This document shows positions 26,615 through 33,656 of a stretch of DNA of 53,638 nt, in pieces (within the stretch, counting starts at the first letter, position 1; the number at the start of each line of letters is the position of its first letter). Source of the DNA: Bacteroidales bacterium (GTDB lineage Bacteria; Bacteroidota; Bacteroidia; Bacteroidales; UBA1556); assembly GCA_023145955.1 (NCBI GenBank), contig JAGLDA010000004.1, positions 1-53,638 of the forward strand, given 5' to 3'. A program made the translations under genes and the position numbers. Below the pieces are notes generated by a model. That model was not told the origin of the DNA, did no database searches, and saw only the letters and a list, made by a program, of their open reading frames with translations.

Positions 26615-27694
26615 TTAATAAAGCCTTATTCGGGGGTCTAAATAAGCGTATAGTATATCCACAAGAATATTAATTATAACAAGGATAACAGAAATAAACA
26701 TTACAGCACCCATTACTACAGGAAAATCATATTTATTAAGAGCATCAACAATAGCAACCCCTACTCCCTTCCAATCGAATACAAACTCCACAAAAACAGC
26801 ACCTGCCATAAGTGAAGCTAGCCATCCCGAGATTGCAGTTATAACAGGGTTTAGAGCATTTTTCATAGCATGCTTCATTAATACATTATATTTGGAAAGA
26901 CCTTTAGCCTTTGCTGTACGAATATAGTCCTGCGACAAAACTTCTAATAAAGAACTACGAGTAAGCTCCACAACTATTGCCAGAGGCCTTATTCCCAAAA
27001 CCACAGCAGGAAGAATAAGATTCTTTAGATTTACATACTCACCACGTCCAAAATCATCTACAGAATATAAGCTCCCAAACATACTTAGTCCAGTATATTC
27101 TTCTAGCACAAATGCAAAAAACCATGCAAATAGGATTGCCGCAAAGAAACTAGGAATTGACATTCCTGACACACTCAATACTAATGCAATCTTATCAAAC
27201 CACGTATCTTTATATATTGCCGATAATATCCCTATTATTATTCCAATAAACAGCGCCATTGAAACGGCAACTATTGCTAATAATGCTGTTTTAGGAAAAG
27301 CTTCAAAAAGAATATCTGATACTAAGCGAGAATTTTGATATGAGCGGCGCAAATAAGGGCTTTTAACTATCACACCAATTTCTCCAATAGTAATAAAGGG
27401 AGAAATTTCTCCATATTTTTTAGGATTTAAATACCAAAAACTTTCAGACTTACTCACATTATGAAATGAAACAACGGATAAGTCATTTATATAATTAAGA
27501 TACTGAATACCTAGGGACTTATCTCTTCCTAAATCATGATTAATAGCTGCCACAGATGCGCTATCTGCTCTTTGACCCAGCATCATACGAGCAGGGTCTC
27601 CAGGCAATACATTAAATAGCAAAAACACTACCGTTACAACACCCCAGAGTACTAGGAAGCCATAAAAAAGGCGCTTTAGAATAAAAGTTATCAC
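26615..27694 (-). CDS. ABC transporter permease, DppB/OppB family
   Basis: The 359-residue inner-membrane protein starts with the family helix FILKRLFYGFLVLWGVVTVVFLLFNVLPGDPARMMLGQ, has six predicted transmembrane helices, and shows the EAA-loop region YIRTAKAKGLSKYNVLMKHAMKNALNPVIT that docks on the ATPase. Family members import di- or oligopeptides or nickel. A periplasmic insertion of roughly 50 residues (about 65-125) before the second helix is long but common in Bacteroidota. No partner permease, ATPase or binding protein is beside it; on the minus strand it ends at 26615 followed by an unrelated gene. The partners are presumably elsewhere. Confidence 0.87.
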   Translation of the reverse strand: MITFILKRLFYGFLVLWGVVTVVFLLFNVLPGDPARMMLGQRADSASVAAINHDLGRDKSLGIQYLNYINDLSVVSFHNVSKSESFWYLNPKKYGEISPFITIGEIGVIVKSPYLRRSYQNSRLVSDILFEAFPKTALLAIVAVSMALFIGIIIGILSAIYKDTWFDKIALVLSVSGMSIPSFFAAILFAWFFAFVLEEYTGLSMFGSLYSVDDFGRGEYVNLKNLILPAVVLGIRPLAIVVELTRSSLLEVLSQDYIRTAKAKGLSKYNVLMKHAMKNALNPVITAISGWLASLMAGAVFVEFVFDWKGVGVAIVDALNKYDFPVVMGAVMFISVILVIINILVDILYAYLDPRIRLY

Positions 27695-27706
27695 TATTAA
27701 ATAAAT

Positions 27707-28945
27707 TTATAATTTATCAAAATCAGGGAAATTATTGTGATGATACTTGCTCACCACTTTTCCACTATTTACAATTATTAAGCCTGGATTAGACCTAATG
27801 GCAGCTTTTAAAGCTGTATCATCACTATTAAAAACCTTCAGCTCACCAATATTATTTATTTCTACAAACTCATTGAAATCTTTAGGCAAATCACTATTAA
27901 GTACAACTACTCTTAGACCATTTTTTGCAGCAATATCTACAAAGTCCTTAATATATTTTGCTGCATCTTCTCCTACTTTATCTACCTTATAAACAATAAA
28001 GATATATGTATTTCCATCATAACTAACGATCTCTTTAGATTGATCATTTCCATTAACATCAATCATAGGAAATGTATTCATATCAGAAATATTAGGATCT
28101 ATTTCGCGAGAGGACAGCCATTTCCAATCAGCCATAAATATAGAATCCTGCCATGGTAATTCTTTGCTCAAATATTCTTTAGTCTCACCAGTAAGTTTAT
28201 TTTCATAAGTAAGGTAATACTTTACAGGCTGAGGATTTTCAGGCAATAGCCTGTTTTCTACTTTCCAAGAGCGGAAGTCGATAAGTGGTAAATTATTAAT
28301 ATTATAAACTTCGAAAACGGTAAAGCCCATAACTACACCAATTAAAATATAATACTCCAATACTTTTGATTTATATTTTGCGAAGTCAGTTCTACGCATA
28401 AATACAATAACTACTAACGCATTAATTACAAGATTCTTATAGAAAGTTTGCCAGTTTGTAATTACTAGAGCATCGCCAAAGCAACCACAATCAGGTACTG
28501 GGCTATAAAGGGCATCATATAATGTAGTAATAGTAAACATTACCATCATAAAAAGACTTAGAGTACTAATATATTTAATTTTAACTCTAAACAATAAAAG
28601 TGCACCCATAGAGAATTCAACAGCATTTAATAGTACTGATAATAGTAAAGCATATGGAGCAGCCCAATCCATTCCATAGGCGAAAAAATAGTCTTCAATT
28701 TTAAATTGAGTACCCAATGGGTCTACACCTTTTACAATTCCTGAATATATAAATAAAATACCAATTAGCACTCTTCCAATATTTAGAACTACTTTATCAA
28801 TACTCTTGGAATAAAGTATAGCAAAACCAATATTACTAATTAGTAATAATAAAAACATAAGATTATAACTATCAATAATAGAAATAACATACGCACTTAT
28901 TAGAGTAATTATTAAAAATATCCAACTAATATATTTATGTTTCAT
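27707..28945 (-). CDS. BT_3928-like DoxX/MauE-type membrane protein with thioredoxin-like tail
   Basis: The 412-residue protein has about nine transmembrane helices in residues 5-220. Two start the protein, then a DoxX/MauE-like four-helix unit (VLNIGRVLIGILFIYSGIVKGVDPLG) followed by DCGCFGD (about 151-157), a Cys pair typical of MauE-type redox membrane proteins. The C-terminal 180 residues are soluble and resemble a thioredoxin-like domain without a CxxC (VVVLNSDLPKDFNEF, NPGLIIVNSGKVV). Such proteins are known in Bacteroidota as the BT_3928 family, with no established function; disulfide or quinone redox work is plausible. It sits between the ABC permease (12-base gap) and the DUF1599 gene (9-base gap), suggesting one transcript. 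Confidence 0.75.
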   Translation of the reverse strand: MKHKYISWIFLIITLISAYVISIIDSYNLMFLLLLISNIGFAILYSKSIDKVVLNIGRVLIGILFIYSGIVKGVDPLGTQFKIEDYFFAYGMDWAAPYALLLSVLLNAVEFSMGALLLFRVKIKYISTLSLFMMVMFTITTLYDALYSPVPDCGCFGDALVITNWQTFYKNLVINALVVIVFMRRTDFAKYKSKVLEYYILIGVVMGFTVFEVYNINNLPLIDFRSWKVENRLLPENPQPVKYYLTYENKLTGETKEYLSKELPWQDSIFMADWKWLSSREIDPNISDMNTFPMIDVNGNDQSKEIVSYDGNTYIFIVYKVDKVGEDAAKYIKDFVDIAAKNGLRVVVLNSDLPKDFNEFVEINNIGELKVFNSDDTALKAAIRSNPGLIIVNSGKVVSKYHHNNFPDFDKL

Positions 28946-28954
28946 AATCCTAAC

Positions 28955-29503
28955 TTATTCTTTTTCCGAAATTTTAATTAACGCAAACATCGCATAGTTA
29001 ATCATATCATTATAACTGCCTTCTGGGCCTTCAGAAATAATAGTCTTACCTTTATTATCTTCAATTTGTTTCAATCTAAGTAATTTCATAAGAATTATAT
29101 CTGTTAAAGAAGAAATACGCATATCACGCCATGCTTCACCATAGTCATGATTTTTATTCAGCATTAAATCTCTAGCAGCATTAATATACTTGATGTATAG
29201 ATTTATCACTTCATCCGTAGGCATTTTAATATCTTCTGAATTTTTAGGTTGATGATATAGTTGAATTAACGCCATTACAGAATAATTAACTATAGCAATA
29301 AACTCATCACGAATATCTTCTTGTATTTTTTGCTCTCCTTTTTCCTCAATACTACGAATTCTATTTGCTTTAATAAAAATTTGATCCGTTAAACTAGAAG
29401 TTCGCAATATTCGCCATGCAGTACCATAATCTTTAGTCTTCTTGCTAAAAATGCCACTACATAACTCTATATTATCATTAAATTGTTTCTCTGTTTTTGT
29501 CAT
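28955..29503 (-). CDS. DUF1599-family protein with internal duplication
   Basis: The 182-residue protein consists of two similar halves. KDYGTAWRILRTSSLTDQIF in the first matches HDYGEAWRDMRISSLTDIIL in the second, each followed by a helix ending in I-E and an E-G motif (IRSIEEKGEQ; LKQIEDNKGK) and by NYSVMALIQL / NYAMFALIKI. DUF1599 proteins are small cytoplasmic helical proteins, also described as nucleotide-modification associated; the biochemical role is not established. It lies just upstream of the BT_3928-like gene in the same direction. No signal peptide. Confidence 0.8.
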   Translation of the reverse strand: MTKTEKQFNDNIELCSGIFSKKTKDYGTAWRILRTSSLTDQIFIKANRIRSIEEKGEQKIQEDIRDEFIAIVNYSVMALIQLYHQPKNSEDIKMPTDEVINLYIKYINAARDLMLNKNHDYGEAWRDMRISSLTDIILMKLLRLKQIEDNKGKTIISEGPEGSYNDMINYAMFALIKISEKE

Positions 29504-29576
29504 TCTATATTATCTTGATTTAATAAATGCTAAAGTAAAAAAATATGTCTTAATAATAAAATTCATTTATACAAAA

Positions 29577-29620
29577 AAACACCTTAAATAATGGGAAAAA
29601 TTCCAATATTTAGGGTGTTT
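29577..29620 (-). terminator. Intrinsic terminator after the TPR lipoprotein gene
   Basis: AAACACCTTAAATA (29577-29590) pairs with TATTTAGGGTGTTT (29607-29620) with one mismatch, and GGGAAAAATTCC extends within the loop. On the minus strand a T run follows. It separates the def/ruvX/tpiA group from the DUF1599 operon. Confidence 0.8.
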
Positions 29621-29648
29621 GTATTTCATGCTAATATCATATCTAATT

Positions 29649-30203
29649 TTATAGTTTATTATCAGAATTATTTTTAGCTTCCATTTCCTTAATAATTTGC
29701 TCAGGAGTTTTTCCCAAAGTGGCCTTATAAGCTTTTGCATTGTCAATAATATCACTATCTGGATATTCGGCTATAAGCTCATCAATAACTTCTGCAGCTT
29801 TCTGCCAGCGATGCATTCTATCATCCAATATAAATGCCTTAAACTGTAGTGCTTCTGGCGCTTTATCAGCTTTGGGGTACCAGGCAACAAAAGTATCTAA
29901 ATTAGCTATTGCCTCAGGTGCTAAACCAATGCCTAAGTTTACTTGTGCACATTCAAACAAATATGTTTTTGTAATACTATCGTTAGGAAAAGCATATGCA
30001 TAATCTGTATATTTCTTTATAATACGCTTTGCAATAAGATCATTTTCTGTATTTGATATTCCTTGATTTAATATACTTTTCAGCGAATCAATTTGATGTA
30101 CGGTAACATCTTTCGAGATAGCTGTTTCTAATGTAGTATTATTATTACATGAGAATAATAATGTAGAAAAAGCAAATAAAACTATAAAATTTAATTTATT
30201 CAT
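29649..30203 (-). CDS. TPR-like lipoprotein, hypothetical
   Basis: The 184-residue protein has a lipoprotein signal peptide (MNKLNFIVLFAFSTLLFSCNNN, lipobox Cys19) and a helical body resembling tetratricopeptide repeats of the YbgF/BamD kind: APEAIANLDTFVAWYPKADKAPEALQFKAFI and KAAEVIDELIAEYPDSDIIDNAKAY. It is probably tethered to a membrane facing the periplasm as an interaction scaffold. It follows def by 21 bases on the same strand and is closed by a terminator. The precise partner is unknown; BamD itself is longer, so this is not an obvious BamD. Confidence 0.7.
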   Translation of the reverse strand: MNKLNFIVLFAFSTLLFSCNNNTTLETAISKDVTVHQIDSLKSILNQGISNTENDLIAKRIIKKYTDYAYAFPNDSITKTYLFECAQVNLGIGLAPEAIANLDTFVAWYPKADKAPEALQFKAFILDDRMHRWQKAAEVIDELIAEYPDSDIIDNAKAYKATLGKTPEQIIKEMEAKNNSDNKL

Positions 30204-30224
30204 TATCTTAATATTTAATTAATA

Positions 30225-30794
30225 TTATCTTTTTTTCTTTAATTTTGGGAAAATCATCCTATAATCGACCTTAACTTTTCCTTTAGAGATATCATTTAAT
30301 TTCCCTTTCAGCATTGTTTTTCTTAATCCCGAAAGGTGATCAACAAATAGTTTACCCTCTAAATGATCATATTCATGCTGAATTACTCTAGCTATTACAC
30401 CATCGAACTCTTTATCCTGAAACTCCCAGTTAGCATCATAATATTGAATTCTAATATTAGGGCTGCGCATAACGTCCTCATTAATACCTGGCACACTCAA
30501 GCAACCCTCAGCAAAAGGCCATTTATCTCCTGATTCTTCAATCATTTTAGCATTAATAAAAACCTCTTTAAACTCAATTTCAGTTGCTGCCTCTTCAGAA
30601 AAAGGGGTAGCATCAATAGTGAAAAGTCTAATAGATTTATTGATTTGAGGTGCTGCTAAACCTACACCATTACTAATATACATACTTTCGTACATAGATT
30701 CAATTAAGTTATCCAAATCCGGATAATCCTTATCAATATCTACTGCAATTTTTCGCAGATTAGGATGCCCAAAAGCAACTATAGGAAATACCAT
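30225..30794 (-). CDS. def: Peptide deformylase
   Basis: The enzyme removes the N-formyl group from nascent proteins. The 189-residue chain has all three conserved motifs: GVGLAAPQI (motif 1, about 43-51), EGCLSVPG (motif 2, with the metal-binding Cys), and QHEYDHLEG (motif 3, HExxH metal ligands and catalytic Glu). The Bacteroidota-typical insertion between motifs 1 and 2 is present. It lies 39 bases downstream of ruvX on the same strand, and the TPR lipoprotein gene follows it. Nothing unusual. Confidence 0.95.
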   Translation of the reverse strand: MVFPIVAFGHPNLRKIAVDIDKDYPDLDNLIESMYESMYISNGVGLAAPQINKSIRLFTIDATPFSEEAATEIEFKEVFINAKMIEESGDKWPFAEGCLSVPGINEDVMRSPNIRIQYYDANWEFQDKEFDGVIARVIQHEYDHLEGKLFVDHLSGLRKTMLKGKLNDISKGKVKVDYRMIFPKLKKKR

Positions 30795-30833
30795 TATATT
30801 TTATTTTATAATATTCTATTTTATTCTCATCAT

Positions 30834-31244
30834 TTAAAGTGTACTTAAGTAAGATTGTAGAATAATAGTAGCACTTATTTTATCAATAAGCTCTTTATTT
30901 CTTCTAGCTTTCTTACCAATTCCACTTTCTATCATAGTTTGAAAAGCCATTTGAGAAGTAAACCTTTCATCAATTCTTTCTATTCTTTTATTAGGAAAAG
31001 TATTCTTTAGCCAACTTACAAAATTTTCGACAAAAGGTGTAGATTCCGAAGGGGTATTGTTTAACGTAACTGGCAAACCAACAACAAAGGTATCCACATC
31101 ATTCTCAGAAACATACTTCTTTACATAATCATGAATATCTTTTACAAGAATTGTATCCAATCCATGAGCTGCAATATTAAGTTCATCAGTTACAGCAAGG
31201 CCAATTCTTTTTTGCCCATAATCAATTGCCAATATCCGTCCCAT
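30834..31244 (-). CDS. ruvX: Holliday junction resolvase-like/pre-16S rRNA nuclease RuvX (YqgF)
   Basis: The 136-residue RNase H-fold protein carries ILAIDYGQKRIGLAVTD at the N-terminus with the first catalytic Asp, the middle segment FVVGLPVTLNN, the RIDERFTSQMA motif with the acidic pair, and a late KKARRNKELIDKISATIILQSYL with the last Asp. Family members act in 5' maturation of 16S rRNA and have been linked to recombination. It lies 5 bases after tpiA on the same strand, so both are probably co-transcribed with def. Confidence 0.93.
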   Translation of the reverse strand: MGRILAIDYGQKRIGLAVTDELNIAAHGLDTILVKDIHDYVKKYVSENDVDTFVVGLPVTLNNTPSESTPFVENFVSWLKNTFPNKRIERIDERFTSQMAFQTMIESGIGKKARRNKELIDKISATIILQSYLSTL

Positions 31245-31249
31245 AATTA

Positions 31250-32008
31250 TTAGAAAGAATTAGCGATAGCAATAAAGTCTTTTGCAACTAATGAAGCACC
31301 GCCAATAAGTCCACCATCAACATCCGTATTAGAAAATAATTCTTTTGCATTTTTAGCATTACAACTTCCACCATAAAGAATAGAAGTTTCTTCTGCCAAT
31401 TCAGTACCATATTTCTCAGAAATAACACCACGAATAAAGGCATGCATTTCTTGTGCTTGCTCTGGGCTAGCAGTAACACCTGTTCCTATTGCCCAAACAG
31501 GCTCATATGCAACCACAATATTAGAAAACTCACTTGGTGATAAGTGAAATAATCCTTCTGAAATTTGTTTTTTAACTATTTCAAAATGCTTATCAGCTTC
31601 TCGTTCTTCTAATTGCTCACCAATACAGAAAATAGGCTCAATACCAAACTCCAATAAATTATTTACTTTGTTAGCTAATTGTTCTGAGGTTTCAGCAAAA
31701 TACTTTCTTCGTTCACTATGGCCAATTATACAAAATTCAACATCAACAGAGCTTAACATCTCTACAGATATCTCGCCAGTATATGCACCAGATTTATGTT
31801 CAGAAACATTTTGAACACCAATTTTAATCTCACTAGCATCAGCAAAATCAGTAGCCAACTCTAAGTATAATGATGGTGGACATATTACCAACTGAACATT
31901 ATCAATAGGGTTATTATTCAATTCGTCAGTAATTTGATATAAAAGCTCATCTGCCTCATCAAATTTCTTATTCATTTTCCAATTTCCAGCAACAATTTTT
32001 GATCTCAT
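31250..32008 (-). CDS. tpiA: Triose-phosphate isomerase
   Basis: The glycolytic enzyme interconverts DHAP and glyceraldehyde 3-phosphate. Starting at the ATG at 32008 gives 252 residues beginning MRSKIVAGNWKMNKKFDE, the exact family N-terminus with the catalytic Lys. IGHSERRKYF carries the catalytic His, VVAYEPVWAIGTG the catalytic Glu, and YGGSCNAKNA plus GLIGGASL the phosphate grip. A frame extension to a TTG at 32059 adds 17 unconserved residues and is rejected. DHAP links it metabolically to the glpD locus at 2.4 kb, though the two are not in one operon. Confidence 0.95.
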   Translation of the reverse strand: MRSKIVAGNWKMNKKFDEADELLYQITDELNNNPIDNVQLVICPPSLYLELATDFADASEIKIGVQNVSEHKSGAYTGEISVEMLSSVDVEFCIIGHSERRKYFAETSEQLANKVNNLLEFGIEPIFCIGEQLEEREADKHFEIVKKQISEGLFHLSPSEFSNIVVAYEPVWAIGTGVTASPEQAQEMHAFIRGVISEKYGTELAEETSILYGGSCNAKNAKELFSNTDVDGGLIGGASLVAKDFIAIANSF

Positions 32009-32109
32009 ATTATTTGGGGTTACTTGATTAATAATCTCATTTTTAACAACTAAGCTCAATTCAATTATGATATTTAATGAGTTGTAACTAATGTTTTTTA
32101 CTATAAATA

Positions 32110-32117
32110 CAAAAGTA
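32110..32117 (-). promoter_or_regulatory. -7 promoter box of tpiA
   Basis: TACTTTTG on the minus strand matches TAnnTTTG. The leader to the ATG at 32008 would be about 90 bases. The -33 region (GTTAAAA) is weak. Confidence 0.5.
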
Positions 32118-32223
32118 ATACTAATACGGTGATTTTAACTACTTTTTTTGTGAAATATTCTAAATATTTTAACTAAAAAAGTAATACTTATTGAATCATA
32201 AAAGAAAATGTATAGAAACAAAA

Positions 32224-32253
32224 AAAGGTTATTTGACTAGTCAAACAACCTTT
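32224..32253 (-). terminator. Intrinsic terminator after the first OmpH/Skp gene
   Basis: AAAGGTT (32224-32230) and AACCTTT (32247-32253) flank the palindrome TTTGACTAGTCAAA. The minus strand continues with T. It closes the long bamA-skp transcript. Confidence 0.8.
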
Positions 32254-32272
32254 ATAATATTGTAGTATAAAA

Positions 32273-32812
32273 CTATTGTCCTAAAGAAGGCATAGATTTA
32301 TCTTTTAAGTTCATTTTTTTCTTTACCAAAGGAAGAATATCTGATGAATCTTCATAATAAAGAACTTGCTCTTGTGAATTATTAATAATATGAGTAAATC
32401 CATGCTCTTTAGCAACATCTTTTATTGCAGTTCTAATTTCATCAAGCAATGGCTCTATTTGTGATTTCTCAAAAGCGTCTAATTCTGCAGGTGCTCCCTG
32501 TTGAATCCTTTCAATTCTATTTTTCATATCAATTAATCCTTCTTCCAAAGCACTATTTATGATATCTGTATTTTGAGCTCTAGTTTGCTCTAACTCTTGT
32601 GCTTTACGCTGGTACTCTGCTACCATAGTTTGCAAATCTCTTTGAATAGATGTGTACTTAGATTGATAAGCCACTTGTAAAGAATCATACCTTGGCATTA
32701 AAACCAAAATTTCACCGATGTTTACAACTCCTATTTTAGTTTTTTGGGCATTTACACTAAATGCAGAAAATACAATTATTAATAATACTGCTAAAATTTT
32801 TACTTTTTTCAT
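32273..32812 (-). CDS. OmpH/Skp-family periplasmic chaperone (copy 1)
   Basis: The 179-residue exported protein starts with a signal peptide (MKKVKILAVLLIIVFSAFSVNA) and then KIGVVNIGEILVLMPRYDSLQ, the OmpH family N-terminus, followed by a long alpha-helical coil (about 45-115) and a C-terminal beta strand region. Skp trimers hold unfolded outer-membrane proteins for BamA. It is the last gene of the run bamA-skp-skp. Compared with its neighbour at 32952 it has a shorter coil and a different tail, so the copies are paralogues rather than recent duplicates. Confidence 0.85.
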   Translation of the reverse strand: MKKVKILAVLLIIVFSAFSVNAQKTKIGVVNIGEILVLMPRYDSLQVAYQSKYTSIQRDLQTMVAEYQRKAQELEQTRAQNTDIINSALEEGLIDMKNRIERIQQGAPAELDAFEKSQIEPLLDEIRTAIKDVAKEHGFTHIINNSQEQVLYYEDSSDILPLVKKKMNLKDKSMPSLGQ

Positions 32813-32951
32813 TTTAATAAATTGGGTAGAAATGTAACGACCACTTTGTTACTATTTTCCACAAGATTAATAATTAATATATTTGGTGGTCTAAAAAAAT
32901 ATTCTAAAAATCAGTTGGCAAAGCTAATAAAAATTATCCTTAATAAAGCTA

Positions 32952-33509
32952 CTATCTTTTCCTTGTTGAATTTTCTTTAGGTGAGGATGAACTGCCTGGG
33001 CTATAACCTAAATCTTCAAGTATTTCATCACTTTTATCATAACGCTCATTAGCATACAAAATACTTAAACTTCCTGACCTATCAAATATTATTGCATATC
33101 CGCGTTGGTCAGCCATAGTTTTTATTGCATTAAAGATATTGTCCTGCAATGGTTTTATCAGTTCCTGACGTTTTTTAAACAAATCGCCATCCTTGCCAAA
33201 TCTTTGTTTCTTTAATTCTCTAAGGCTCTTTTCTTTTTGAAAGATCTCATCTTCGCGTTGTTTCTTTATATCTTCCGGAAGTAAAACAGCATCTGTTTGG
33301 TATGCTTTAAATAATCTATCAATTTCTCCAATCTTATCCTCAATCTCTGTTTGCCATTTTTTTGATAAATCATCAAGTTGATTTTGAGACATTTTGTATT
33401 CAGGAATATTATCTAAAATATATTGCGTATCAACATAAGCAAACTTTTGAGCTTGAGCTCCAATTCCAATTCCAAATAATAATAGTATTGCTAATAAACC
33501 TTTTTTCAT
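32952..33509 (-). CDS. OmpH/Skp-family periplasmic chaperone (copy 2)
   Basis: The 185-residue protein has a signal peptide ending GAQAQK, then FAYVDTQYILDNIPEYKMSQNQLDDLSKKWQ, a coiled region to about residue 115, and GYAIIFDRSGSLSILYANERYDKSDEIL, which fits the OmpH C-terminal strand and helix. A low-complexity tail (SSSPKENSTRKR) follows. It lies between bamA (147-base gap) and copy 1 (139-base gap), so the group probably works together in outer-membrane protein assembly. Confidence 0.87.
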   Translation of the reverse strand: MKKGLLAILLLFGIGIGAQAQKFAYVDTQYILDNIPEYKMSQNQLDDLSKKWQTEIEDKIGEIDRLFKAYQTDAVLLPEDIKKQREDEIFQKEKSLRELKKQRFGKDGDLFKKRQELIKPLQDNIFNAIKTMADQRGYAIIFDRSGSLSILYANERYDKSDEILEDLGYSPGSSSSPKENSTRKR

Positions 33510-33656
33510 AAATATATATATTTTAGCGGTGATATGGAATGCCCATTATAATCATTCGCTTGTGTTTTAAATTACCTATTGTGGTCGTTAATGTTTTTTT
33601 TGTATTAAATTTAATAAAGCTACACTATAACAATAAGTGTTCCAAAAAAATAAATC

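Noticed and set aside
32273..33509. The two OmpH/Skp genes as a recent tandem duplication
   Set aside because: Their sequences have diverged well beyond a recent copy and the tails differ; the pair is common in this phylum.
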